From positions 4,129,501 through 4,193,500 of the forward strand of contig NZ_CP034346.1 of the NCBI RefSeq assembly GCF_003991425.1: a stretch of 64,000 nt of DNA, given 5' to 3'. Each line of letters begins with the position of its first letter. Position 1 is the first letter of the stretch. The notes under the pieces are model-generated. The model did no database searches. It had not been told where the DNA came from and worked only from the letters and a program-made list of their open reading frames with translations. Below are positions 44,275 to 52,542 of the stretch, in pieces. The stretch comes from Paenibacillus lutimineralis (GTDB lineage: Bacteria; Bacillota; Bacilli; Paenibacillales; Paenibacillaceae). A program made the translations under genes and the position numbers.

Positions 44275-44754
44275 CTAAGCAGTTCGCTGGCTCTGAACCG
44301 ACTTGCGGGTATCTCTACGCCTACCACCTGTCTTAAATACGATAATGCCGCCAACTATGACCAATACCCCGATAGCTTGCTTCCCCGTAAAAGGAACCTT
44401 ATCTAGGCCAAGCAGTCCTAGTGAGTCGAACAACAGAGCGAATCCGATCTGGGACGCCATCACGATGGAAATCGCATACGTTGGGCCAAGCTGCTTCACT
44501 CCCTGCACCACCGAAAGAACCACGCCTACCCCAATAATGCCGCTGAACCAATACCATGTCTTCATATTAGACAAATCAAACAACTGCTTGCCTTCCACAG
44601 CTAAGCCAATGGAGAATGAAGCGATGAATCCCATGGCAAGCACGATTGCCGTCGTCGTCCACGTTCCCACGCCCTCATTTACTTTGCTGTTGAATACATT
44701 TTGAATCCCCACAAGCGAGCCAGCAATGAGTGCCAATACCAAGCCTGTAATCAT
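44275..44754 (-). CDS. DMT-superfamily transporter, YdcZ/DUF606 type (copy 2)
   Basis: A 159-residue protein with about five TM helices and the YdcZ-family start (ALIAGSLVGIQNVFNSKVNEGVGTW was read here in part). The basic C-terminal tail is longer than in its paralogue at 45495. These small DMT proteins usually act as homo- or heterodimers; the substrate is unknown. It is 12 bp downstream of the Crp/Fnr gene, and its paralogue lies on the other side of that gene, so the pair may form one heterodimer. Confidence 0.85.
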   Translation of the reverse strand: MITGLVLALIAGSLVGIQNVFNSKVNEGVGTWTTTAIVLAMGFIASFSIGLAVEGKQLFDLSNMKTWYWFSGIIGVGVVLSVVQGVKQLGPTYAISIVMASQIGFALLFDSLGLLGLDKVPFTGKQAIGVLVIVGGIIVFKTGGRRRDTRKSVQSQRTA

Positions 44755-44766
44755 AAGCGTCCCCTC

Positions 44767-45468
44767 TCACATCTCATATATATTTTGACCTGCCAATGCA
44801 CGCAATCGCTCTCGATCCTTCACGAAAATGAACCCTCGACTGCGTTCCACCAAGCCTTCTTCGCAAAATTTATGAATGACCCGGTTTAGGTGCCTGTAGC
44901 TAGTGCCGATAAGGTTCGCCACATCCCGTAAACTGACTGTACTGAGCTGGCCATTAAATCGTGGATCCGATTCATCATACGAAATGGATAAGAGATAACT
45001 CGCCAAGCGCGCCTCCACCGGATTCATCATATTAAAGCTTAATGAGTCGGATTTCATGCAGAACTTCGTCGTAATGATCCTGAGCAGAAAACGAAGCAAT
45101 TCCGCGTCACTTGATCCATACTGATGCAGCCAGCGATTATGGACTCCAATCAAATGAACGGGTGATGCAGCCTCGACCGAATTCATAAAGTCGATCCCTT
45201 GCACATATTCAATGTCCCCGATCGCCTCTAGCGCCGTTTTGAATGATATGATCAGCGCCTTGCCTTCCGCAGAGGTGTTAGAAACCTTTACCTTCCCTTT
45301 CACAAGAACGTACAAGTACTCCGCAGGATCGCCCTGCGAACAGATGCGTTCACCCTGCTCATAGCTGTAAAGAGCCAAATGAGGCATTATGTTCGCATTG
45401 AATATCGATGCAATCTGATGTATCTCCAAATAGTGAGCCAGTTGTTCACGATCCTTAATCTCTTTCAT
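44767..45468 (-). CDS. Crp/Fnr-family transcriptional regulator (YeiL-like)
   Basis: 233 residues from the ATG at 45468, which has GGTGGAGG upstream; the in-frame extension to 45585 overlaps the preceding gene. The N-terminal cyclic-nucleotide-binding-like barrel (about 20-130) reads ICSQGDPAEYLYVLVKGKVK. The C-terminal winged helix (about 150-225) reads LSTVSLRDVANLIGTSYRHL. No Fe-S cysteine cluster typical of FNR is seen at the N-terminus. It lies between two YdcZ-type transporter genes and may autoregulate through the palindrome at 45994. Confidence 0.88.
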   Translation of the reverse strand: MKEIKDREQLAHYLEIHQIASIFNANIMPHLALYSYEQGERICSQGDPAEYLYVLVKGKVKVSNTSAEGKALIISFKTALEAIGDIEYVQGIDFMNSVEAASPVHLIGVHNRWLHQYGSSDAELLRFLLRIITTKFCMKSDSLSFNMMNPVEARLASYLLSISYDESDPRFNGQLSTVSLRDVANLIGTSYRHLNRVIHKFCEEGLVERSRGFIFVKDRERLRALAGQNIYEM

Positions 45469-45494
45469 AGCACGCCTCCACCTTTGCTGCGAAA

Positions 45495-45920
45495 TTACAT
45501 CTTCATTATGACCACTCCGGCGATCATCATCCCAATGCCGATGAACTGCGCCAGCTTCATCTTCTGCTTCGCTACACCAAACCATCCCCTGCTGTCGATC
45601 ATAAAGGTAACACTTAACTGAGCAATCAACACCACAGCTATCGTAAAAGTAACACCGACATGGTGAATGGCCGTGATATTACTCGAAATGATGATCGCTG
45701 CCAGGGCGCCCCCAGCCAGATACAACAGCTTCACTTGCCCCACCTTCCTCCACCGCTCGTCACGGACGATGAGCAGAAGGAGGGAAGCCAGCACAAATCC
45801 GATGAACTGGGTAATCGTCGCCGCTTGCCAAGTGCCAATATCTTGACTGATTCGGGAATTCGCCACGCCCTGCAGCGTAATAAAAGCCCCGCCTAACAAT
45901 GCAAATAAGATTCCGACCAT
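45495..45920 (-). CDS. DMT-superfamily transporter, YdcZ/DUF606 type (copy 1)
   Basis: A 141-residue protein with about five TM helices: GILFALLGGAFITLQGVANS, then the DIGTWQAATITQFIGF segment, AAIIISSNITAIHHVGVTF, and a final TM ending at residue 140. It is the first gene of a YdcZ, Crp/Fnr, YdcZ, yfnB operon and the partner of the paralogue at 44275. Substrate unknown. Confidence 0.85.
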   Translation of the reverse strand: MVGILFALLGGAFITLQGVANSRISQDIGTWQAATITQFIGFVLASLLLLIVRDERWRKVGQVKLLYLAGGALAAIIISSNITAIHHVGVTFTIAVVLIAQLSVTFMIDSRGWFGVAKQKMKLAQFIGIGMMIAGVVIMKM

Positions 45921-45993
45921 CTTTCCGCTCCCCTAACACTGGATATTGATTCACTATGCTACTATTTAAAATCAGATCGAAGCATCCGGGGAA

Positions 45994-46005
45994 GGACATA
46001 TGTCC
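45994..46005. promoter_or_regulatory. Perfect 12-bp palindrome upstream of the YdcZ-Crp/Fnr operon
   Basis: GGACATATGTCC lies about 75 bp upstream of the first start codon. Its centre is about 30 bp upstream of an AT-rich -10-like region on the minus strand, a place where Crp-family activators bind. It is a candidate site for the Crp/Fnr regulator encoded in the operon. Confidence 0.5.
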
Positions 46006-46058
46006 CAAGACAACTATATTCATTTTTCAATTATGAACGACTACAAGCAAAACAAAAA

Positions 46059-46090
46059 GGCCTCAGTCCATGGAATTCAGGGCAAAGGCC
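46059..46090 (-). terminator. Possible terminator of the first sugar ABC operon
   Basis: A short GGCCT / AGGCC stem with a large loop, followed on the minus strand by TTTTTG. It lies 73 bp past the stop of the last gene. The stem is only 5 bp, so the call is weak. Confidence 0.4.
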
Positions 46091-46162
46091 GCCTAACTAT
46101 TACTATTTTTGTACTGTCTACTTGACGGTGTGCAGTTCACTTTGAGACAGGCTTCCCACTTA

Positions 46163-46996
46163 TTAACCCTTCGTTCCCCCTTGCATGCTGAACCCTTTAG
46201 ACATAAATCGCTGAGAAAGAATATACAGCACAATCGACGGTATCGCGTAAAGCACAGAAAATGAAGCTAATCGTCCGTAATCTACCATGCCGTATTGACC
46301 AAAAAACTGATACAGTTTCAAGGATGCAGGGAAATTCTCTGGAGTTTGTAGCAAAATATATGGAACGAAGAAATTGCCCCAGCTACCTGAGAACGTAAAA
46401 ATGGCTACTGTACAAATCCCGGGCACCATCAGGGGAGCGATGATTTTTCGTATGCTAGTGAACACGGATGCGCCGTCTACCCACGCCGCCTCCTCCAAAT
46501 CTTCAGGAACGGAATCCATAAAATTTTTAGTCATCCAGATGCCATAAGGCATAGAAGAAGCTACATAAAAGAGCACAACCCCAAAAACATTGTCATATAG
46601 TTTGAGGCTTAGAAACAACTGATACACCGGTACCATCACAGCCGTAATAGGCAGCGAGGTCATAAAGAGAATCGTGAGCATAAACGGCTTCTTAAACTTC
46701 AGCTGATAACGAGACAACGGATAAGCCGCCAATAGCGCCAGCACAACCACGATAGCGGCTTGACCCAAAGACATCAACAGACCAATGACAAAAGAACGTT
46801 GATTCTCAGGGCTGGTGAGCACATCTACATAATTTATCATCGTTAACTGCTTGGGCATTTTTAGGGATTGCATCGCATTGAGGTCAACGGATGCCACCAG
46901 CACCCATAGAAGCGGCAGCAGAAAACAAATCCCTATCAACGATAAAATAGCATACGGAAGGATGCGATATATAAGCTTTCGCTGTATCGTATTCAT
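46163..46996 (-). CDS. Carbohydrate ABC importer permease, MalG type
   Basis: A 277-residue permease with six TM helices. The EAA loop is visible as DLEEAAWVDGASVFTSIRKI near residue 165, typical of MalG/AraQ-like CUT1 permeases. It is the last of three genes (binding protein, MalF-type, MalG-type). No ATPase is encoded; such Bacillota systems use a shared MsmX-type ATPase (established). Substrate unknown, presumably an oligosaccharide. Confidence 0.92.
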   Translation of the reverse strand: MNTIQRKLIYRILPYAILSLIGICFLLPLLWVLVASVDLNAMQSLKMPKQLTMINYVDVLTSPENQRSFVIGLLMSLGQAAIVVVLALLAAYPLSRYQLKFKKPFMLTILFMTSLPITAVMVPVYQLFLSLKLYDNVFGVVLFYVASSMPYGIWMTKNFMDSVPEDLEEAAWVDGASVFTSIRKIIAPLMVPGICTVAIFTFSGSWGNFFVPYILLQTPENFPASLKLYQFFGQYGMVDYGRLASFSVLYAIPSIVLYILSQRFMSKGFSMQGGTKG

Positions 46997-47008
46997 GCGA
47001 AGTCCCCT

Positions 47009-47899
47009 TTACTCTTTTAACGAACGGATATAAAACAGACTGAGCACGATCCCCAGGAGCAGTAGAAGAAGTGAAATCGCCGTGCCATAACCAAGCTGAT
47101 AATTCACAAAAGCCTGGTTGTACATGAAAATCGGCAATGTCGTCGTCTTGGTTCCCGGGCCGCCCCCTGTCATAGCATAAATGAGTCCAAACACGCCCAG
47201 CGTCTGCAGCGTAACGAGCATCATATTAGTGGTGATCGTCTGCTTGATATAAGGAATTGTAATCCGAAATAATATTTGCAGTTTCGATGCACCGTCCACG
47301 ACCGCAGCCTCTTCAATCTCGCTTGGCACATTATCGAGCGCCGCCTGAAAGACAATCATAGAAAACGCAGTTCCATGCCAGATATTCCCTAGAATAATAG
47401 CTAACATCGGAACGGTAAAAAGCCAGGTGACCTGAGGAATAGCAAAAAAGGAGAGAATCATATTCAGTGTCCCTTCATCCCCAAAAAAACTATACAAACA
47501 AAGGGCGCACACAATTTCAGGCGTAACCCACCCGGCCAACACGATCGTACCCATGATACGCCGAAACGTCTTATTCTTGTGTTTCATGAGCAACGCGATT
47601 AGAAAACCAAGCACCTGCTGACCAATCACTGCAGAGCCGATCAAGAAAATCAACGTATTCCAAATACTAATCCTGACTGTCGGGTCATGAAACATTCGGG
47701 TGTAATTAGCAAGTCCAACAAATTTCAGCTCTTTGGCCGCCTCTCCAGTTAAGGCCAGGTTCGTAAAAGAATAAAAGAATGTCAGTAGGATCGGGTAGAT
47801 AAAAAACAGTAGCATTATAGCAATGGATGGCAGTAGAAAATAAAGCCATGTCCAATTTTTTCTTCGTAACGTCCGGGATGAGATAGAGACTACGCTCAT
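47009..47899 (-). CDS. Sugar ABC importer permease, MalF/UgpA type
   Basis: 296 residues from the ATG at 47899, with AAAGGAG 9 nt upstream; an upstream in-frame ATG at 47935 is less likely. Six TM helices and the EAA loop EIEEAAVVDGASKLQILFRI. It precedes the MalG-type gene by 12 bp and follows the binding-protein gene by 84 bp. Confidence 0.9.
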   Translation of the reverse strand: MSVVSISSRTLRRKNWTWLYFLLPSIAIMLLFFIYPILLTFFYSFTNLALTGEAAKELKFVGLANYTRMFHDPTVRISIWNTLIFLIGSAVIGQQVLGFLIALLMKHKNKTFRRIMGTIVLAGWVTPEIVCALCLYSFFGDEGTLNMILSFFAIPQVTWLFTVPMLAIILGNIWHGTAFSMIVFQAALDNVPSEIEEAAVVDGASKLQILFRITIPYIKQTITTNMMLVTLQTLGVFGLIYAMTGGGPGTKTTTLPIFMYNQAFVNYQLGYGTAISLLLLLLGIVLSLFYIRSLKE

Positions 47900-47983
47900 G
47901 AATGTTTCTCCTTTCTCGGATGAATAAGACGCCACATGCCCGCACTTCGCAGATCACGGTGAGGCGCAGGCATGCAGATCTAT

Positions 47984-49423
47984 TTATTTTTCTATCGTAT
48001 GATCCTGACCAACAATTCGGGTGACGTCTTGCGCATACTTTTGAGCGGCATCTGCTGCGGAAGTACCCGAAGCAACCGATTCTACCATCGATTGAATTTG
48101 CGTCGACACTTCCGGATATTTATCCTGAGCTGGTCTGAATTCTGCGTTTTTTAAATAATCCGTTGCAATTTCGTTAAATGGCATTTTCGTATATTCAGGA
48201 TCTTTGCCAACGTCGGCCCGCACCGTTATATTACCGGACGCTATAACTAACTTTTGTGTGTTCTCCTTATTTAGTGCAAATTGTATAAAGTCCCAAGCTT
48301 CATCCTTGTGCTGTGCGTTGGCTGGAATGGACAGAGCCCAACCTCCTGCGAGGGTAATCGTACCTGGAGCCTGCCCATTGTTCGTAGGCATCGGCGCAAA
48401 TCCGAGTACATCTTTGTATTCCGGCCACGGAGCAGCTCCACTATCCAGATAGTTGCCTGTGATCCAGGACCCATCCAGCAATATTCCAAGCTTGCCTTTT
48501 GGCAGGTATTCCCTGGTTGCTGTATTGCCGGCCTGCCCGTTCAATACTTTGGAGAGCGGCGGCCCCAGCTTTTCCTTTATAATCGTCTCAATAAAAGATA
48601 ACGCCTCGGTGATTCCCGCACTTTTAACGATCCATTTACTGCTTGCTTCATCATATAGTCGTTCACCTGTTCCATACAGCAGCATTTCGTAAGTCTGCAT
48701 CGAGGTTGCTTCCCCCGTTGCTTTACCCATGTTCATCCAGATAGGCACGACATCGCTGCCTGCTTTTTCTTTAATGACTCTGGCAGCCGACAGAACCTCA
48801 TCCCAGGATTTTGGGTTCCAATCTTCAGGAAGTCCCACTGTCTTGAATATCTCCTTATTGTACCAAAGTCCCCTTGAATCCGTATTGTAGGGGACACCAT
48901 ATATTTTTCCATCGCTAGCGGTAACGCCCTTCTTCATAGCTTCGATAAACGAACCGTTGCTCCAATCCTCCCAGCCTTTCAATCGGTCATCGAGTGGTTC
49001 GAGGAAACCAGCGCTAGCATCCGAGTTCAGCATGAACGTATCTTCTGTGACGATATCCGGGGCAGTATCTTTCGATTTGAGGGCCAAGGCGATTTTGGCA
49101 AAATAGTCCCCTTCCGATGCCTGAATCGGTGTTGGTTTGATCTCTACCTCCTGATTCGGGTACCTTGAAGCCACATCTTTAATCCATTTGTACAAGACTC
49201 CTTTTTCGCCAATACCGTCGTCGCGATAAGTAATCGTAATCGTCTTCTTGGCTGTAGCCGTTGCCCCTTTGTCGCTACCTTCCTTGGCCGGAGCCTGTGC
49301 ATTGCCCTTCTCATTTGACGTTGTACCTGAACCTGGACTCGAACCTGAACTAGAGCAGCCAACCGCCATGGCTAAAAGAAGCGCTAGTGATAGGAGTCCC
49401 CATTTACGATTTGCTTTCTTCAT
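47984..49423 (-). CDS. Sugar ABC importer substrate-binding lipoprotein
   Basis: 479 residues from the ATG at 49423, with GGAGGAGGGG upstream. A signal peptide ends in a lipobox (AMAVGCSSSG, Cys about 23), followed by a Ser/Gly/Ala-rich tether, then an SBP_bac_1 fold (TITYRDDGIGEKGVLYKWI, FMLNSDASAGFLEPLDDRL, GKLGILLDGSWITGNYLD). It captures sugar at the cell surface for the two permeases downstream. A cre-like site lies directly upstream, pointing to CcpA repression. Confidence 0.92.
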   Translation of the reverse strand: MKKANRKWGLLSLALLLAMAVGCSSSGSSPGSGTTSNEKGNAQAPAKEGSDKGATATAKKTITITYRDDGIGEKGVLYKWIKDVASRYPNQEVEIKPTPIQASEGDYFAKIALALKSKDTAPDIVTEDTFMLNSDASAGFLEPLDDRLKGWEDWSNGSFIEAMKKGVTASDGKIYGVPYNTDSRGLWYNKEIFKTVGLPEDWNPKSWDEVLSAARVIKEKAGSDVVPIWMNMGKATGEATSMQTYEMLLYGTGERLYDEASSKWIVKSAGITEALSFIETIIKEKLGPPLSKVLNGQAGNTATREYLPKGKLGILLDGSWITGNYLDSGAAPWPEYKDVLGFAPMPTNNGQAPGTITLAGGWALSIPANAQHKDEAWDFIQFALNKENTQKLVIASGNITVRADVGKDPEYTKMPFNEIATDYLKNAEFRPAQDKYPEVSTQIQSMVESVASGTSAADAAQKYAQDVTRIVGQDHTIEK

Positions 49424-49440
49424 CTGTACCCCTCCTCCAA

Positions 49441-49456
49441 TAGAAAGCGTTTCCAT
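49441..49456 (-). promoter_or_regulatory. cre site (CcpA catabolite repression)
   Basis: On the minus strand ATGGAAACGCTTTCTA matches the cre consensus WTGNNARCGNWWWCAW at all but one fixed base. It sits immediately upstream of the ribosome-binding site of the sugar-binding lipoprotein, where CcpA would block transcription when preferred carbon is available. Confidence 0.65.
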
Positions 49457-49526
49457 AAAATCATATTCGCTTCTTCTGCAAATATTCAGACAACTCTTAG
49501 TGATTCTTTTGGCTACGGTTCTGTAC

Positions 49527-49540
49527 AAATGTATACATTT
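49527..49540. promoter_or_regulatory. Perfect 14-bp palindrome upstream of the sugar ABC operon
   Basis: AAATGTATACATTT lies 104 bp upstream of the start of the binding-protein gene. Palindromes with a TGTATACA-like core are bound by some GntR- and LacI/AraR-type regulators, but no regulator gene is adjacent. Confidence 0.45.
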
Positions 49541-49558
49541 CCCATATTAACAAAAAGA

Positions 49559-49585
49559 AACCAGGCCTATTTTCTGGGCCTGGTT
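49559..49585. terminator. Terminator of the small Zn-ribbon gene
   Basis: AACCAGGCC pairs with GGCCTGGTT (9-nt loop), followed on the minus strand by TCTTTTTG and on the plus strand by TTCTAAT. It separates the Zn-ribbon gene from the sugar ABC operon. Confidence 0.75.
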
Positions 49586-49674
49586 TTCTAATGCTCAACA
49601 TTTTAACTATCGTTTCCCGTGTTGGGCAGAACTTCCGTTATTATCATGTAAATCGCTATTGTTGTCTTACCTTA

Positions 49675-49878
49675 TTAACCGAAAAAGAAATCAAGAACAT
49701 TCGAACCAGCCGAAGATTTTTTATTGTAAAATTCAGAATACCCGCAATTTGCGCAGTACACGACTACAAATTGATTGTGCTGAATATCGAACATTTTGGA
49801 AAGTCCTGTGCCGGTCATTGCTACTTCTTTTGTCCTTGCGTCTTGGCTTCCGCATTTGATGCATCCCTTTTCACTCAT
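49675..49878 (-). CDS. Small DUF2082-like Zn-ribbon protein
   Basis: A 67-residue protein with CIKCG at the start and YCANCGYSE later, bracketing KEVAMTGTGLSKMFDIQHNQ. That block aligns almost residue for residue with the C-terminal half of the 133-residue protein at 25359. GGGAGTGATCG precedes the ATG. It is a single-gene unit with its own terminator. Function unknown; the family is annotated as Zn-ribbon, nucleic-acid-binding-like. Confidence 0.85.
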   Translation of the reverse strand: MSEKGCIKCGSQDARTKEVAMTGTGLSKMFDIQHNQFVVVYCANCGYSEFYNKKSSAGSNVLDFFFG

Positions 49879-49976
49879 ACATCGATCACTCCCTCATGTT
49901 ATGTTTCTTTGTACGTTTCCGATGCTTATAAGGTTTCGCAAATTTGTCGACTTAATGTTAATTTAACCAAATTAGA

Positions 49977-50005
49977 AAGGCGCATTCCTAATGGAATTGC
50001 GCCTT
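49977..50005 (-). terminator. Hairpin terminator of the second ABC operon
   Basis: AAGGCGCATTCC pairs with GGAATTGCGCCTT with one bulged base and a TAAT loop, 35 bp past the stop of the binding protein at 50040. On the minus strand it is followed by TCTAATTT, a modest T-tract. Confidence 0.6.
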
Positions 50006-50039
50006 ATTGTGTTGCGTCATAATATTTTTGTTATTATGA

Positions 50040-51353
50040 CTATTCATTCAAATACGTCATTACCCTGTTCTGGAGCAAATTGCTTACTTCCTCCGCCGAC
50101 TTCTGTCCGCTCATGTAGGTTCGTAATTCTTCCAAGGCAAACGATTTAATCTTCATATCTCCTTCTATATTTACCCCCGTCTCCTCCAAGAACGTTTTCA
50201 GTAGATCGATACGCTCATCCAACAATTTCTCGTCTGATCCATCGGGGAGCTCGATTTGACCATCCTGGATTTGTTGTTTCACTGAATTGAGCTCCTTTTC
50301 AGTCACTGCTTTATTAAGAGGGAGTCCACTCATTTCAGGGGATGACTGCATATCCTCCGACAATAAAAATTTAATGAACTCCCAAGCTTCTTGCTGAACC
50401 TTCGACTTGCTGTTAATCCCGAATGTGGAATATGAATTGAACGAACCTCCTCGAAATGTGCCGCTTTCGGTCGGTTTCCGCAACAGCAGCGTATTAGGAT
50501 TAAGAAGTTGGGTTAAAGATTCTTTCGGACTAGAAAGATTAAGGTCGGTGAATAGCCCTTTATCAAGATCTGTAAGCTCTCCGTTACTAAGAATTCCCTC
50601 ATCGTACATGGATTTGACTTGTTTCATTTTATCTATGAACATCTTAGAATCGAACTTCGCCTTGTGCTCTTCCGGTTGAACCAGCTCTGAGTAGTTTTCT
50701 TCAATAAAATCGTACAACATTTGCTCCGGAAATGCACTGATCATCCCGGAATAATCTGAATCGGCTTTCTCATTCACCTTCAATGTAATATTCTTGAAAT
50801 CATCCCATGTCCAGGACGTATCATTAATGGATACGTTCGCTTTCTCTAGCAGATCGGATTTTCCTTGCATGGCGGAGGTTGAGAAAGAGACCGGCATCGC
50901 ATAAAGTCCATCACCGGTTTGTGAAGCTTCCATTATTTTTTTATAGTACTGATTTTTATCGAACGCCGAATCTTTTGACATTAGCCCATATAAATCGACC
51001 AACATGTTTTTCTGAACGAACTTATCGACAGGTAGGTATCCCATCGCGATGATGTCTGAAGCATTCCCTGCAAGAGCCTCAGTGGTAACCGTTTGAACGT
51101 ATTTGTTCAGATCAATGGCCCCATCCCCTGCACCTGACGGCAAGCTAAGGTTTTCTTTGAACTCAATGTTGATATTCGGATGTGTCTCCTCGAACTTAAG
51201 TGCAGCCGTTTCCAGGAATCGATCCTTCATCGTTACGGAAATCGTAACGGTTTTCTTCTCACCCGAGACATCCTTACTTGACTCAGAACTGCCGCTTGCG
51301 CATGCTGACAACAATAAACATGTACCTAACAAAATAATTACTAATCTCTTCAT
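50040..51353 (-). CDS. ABC-type extracellular solute-binding lipoprotein (family 1)
   Basis: 437 residues from the ATG at 51353, with AAGGGATGA about 7 nt upstream. Signal peptide and lipobox LLLSACASG (Cys about 18). The mature part is an SBP_bac_1 fold: LKFEETHPNINIEFKENLSL, MPVSFSTSAMQGKSDLLEKA, and AWEFIKFLLSEDMQSSPEMS near the end, typical of carbohydrate-binding proteins. It is the last gene of an operon that also encodes an HlyD-type adaptor and two sugar-type permeases. Substrate unknown. Confidence 0.9.
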   Translation of the reverse strand: MKRLVIILLGTCLLLSACASGSSESSKDVSGEKKTVTISVTMKDRFLETAALKFEETHPNINIEFKENLSLPSGAGDGAIDLNKYVQTVTTEALAGNASDIIAMGYLPVDKFVQKNMLVDLYGLMSKDSAFDKNQYYKKIMEASQTGDGLYAMPVSFSTSAMQGKSDLLEKANVSINDTSWTWDDFKNITLKVNEKADSDYSGMISAFPEQMLYDFIEENYSELVQPEEHKAKFDSKMFIDKMKQVKSMYDEGILSNGELTDLDKGLFTDLNLSSPKESLTQLLNPNTLLLRKPTESGTFRGGSFNSYSTFGINSKSKVQQEAWEFIKFLLSEDMQSSPEMSGLPLNKAVTEKELNSVKQQIQDGQIELPDGSDEKLLDERIDLLKTFLEETGVNIEGDMKIKSFALEELRTYMSGQKSAEEVSNLLQNRVMTYLNE

Positions 51354-51367
51354 ATCGATCATCCCTT

Positions 51368-52531
51368 TCAATTCAATCGTATTCGATTACCATCCTGTAA
51401 TGGATCGCTCGATTCTACAATGATGTCTTCATTAGCTGATAGTCCGTCAAGAATAATTGTTTCATCCTCATTCTCCTCTCCTGTCTGCACATATACCTTT
51501 TGCGCCGTATACGTATTGCCGAGCGGACTTCGGTTTGCGTGAACGATAAAGAGATAGCTCCCCTGTCCGTCCTTTTTAAGCAAATCTTTGCGAATGACAA
51601 GTCCTTGCTCTTTCACTTGCTTCACAATTTTCACGCTTGCCTGCTCGCCTCCCTGCAGATTCCCTCCTGATACATCTACCTTGATGGACGCTTGCGTCAA
51701 GGTTCCGTTACCAACTGTTTCACCTCCCGGGCTACTTTCTTGATCACCACTGTTTCCCGGCGGACCTGATTGGATGTCGGCAATCGAGCCTTTCAAGCGC
51801 TGAGTTTTGTTTCCCTTAATTTCAATGTCAACTTTATCCCCTATTAGCAATAGAGCGGCTGCAGCTGCATTCGTCTCGAACGTGAATTGAAATCCTTCCT
51901 TACTATTGACAAGGCTCAGAAGCAGCTGTCCTGGTGAAGCGTTCTCGCCCTCCTCAATCTTAATATCTTCCACTTTTCCGTCAAATGGAGCAGTGATTGT
52001 CCGTTTGCGAGCGATATCCCTTTTCATGCTTTCATTTTTACGCTGTGCCATGTCCCGATCCACTTGATCGATTTCCAAGTCTCGTTTAGCTTTACGTATC
52101 TCCTCCTCGTCCCCACTCCGCTGTGCCAAAACAAATTGCTCTTTCAACAAATCACGGTTCAAGTTCTGTTTCTTCAATTGATCTTCCGCATCGAGCAGCA
52201 GTTGCTCTGCCTCCGTACTGTCGAATGTAATAAGCACCTGTCCTTTTTTTACGGTGTCATTGTCGTGGACATGCAGGGCGGCGACCCTCCCACCGCTGTC
52301 GCTGCTCAATTCCTTCATCCTCCGTGGAACAATTTCCCCATTGCCTTCAATGCTATTGGATAATGCTTTCATAACTGCTCTATCTGTCGTTACTTTCGGC
52401 AGTCCCATCGTTTGGAGCGTGTTGCTGAGCAGCGTCAGCAGCAACAGTACACTCATAAAAACCCCAAAAATGACTGCAATTACCCGATTTCGCTTGGCAG
52501 CTTTTTTTTCGTTATGAAACTGCATCTGCAT
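51368..52531 (-). CDS. HlyD/MacA-type membrane-fusion (periplasmic adaptor) protein
   Basis: A 387-residue adaptor with one N-terminal TM helix (about 17-40). The lipoyl-like domain (GRVAALHVHDNDTVKKGQVL, about 80-100, resumed by the second half ITAPFDGKVEDIKIEEGENA near 190) flanks a coiled-coil hairpin (about 105-180). A beta-barrel and a membrane-proximal domain follow. Such adaptors normally serve exporters (MacAB, YknXYZ). Here it sits between the MalG-type permease (12 bp upstream) and the binding lipoprotein, an unusual partner set. No MacB-type permease or ATPase is encoded in this operon. Confidence 0.88.
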   Translation of the reverse strand: MQMQFHNEKKAAKRNRVIAVIFGVFMSVLLLLTLLSNTLQTMGLPKVTTDRAVMKALSNSIEGNGEIVPRRMKELSSDSGGRVAALHVHDNDTVKKGQVLITFDSTEAEQLLLDAEDQLKKQNLNRDLLKEQFVLAQRSGDEEEIRKAKRDLEIDQVDRDMAQRKNESMKRDIARKRTITAPFDGKVEDIKIEEGENASPGQLLLSLVNSKEGFQFTFETNAAAAALLLIGDKVDIEIKGNKTQRLKGSIADIQSGPPGNSGDQESSPGGETVGNGTLTQASIKVDVSGGNLQGGEQASVKIVKQVKEQGLVIRKDLLKKDGQGSYLFIVHANRSPLGNTYTAQKVYVQTGEENEDETIILDGLSANEDIIVESSDPLQDGNRIRLN

Positions 52532-52542
52532 CTCTTTCCCCC

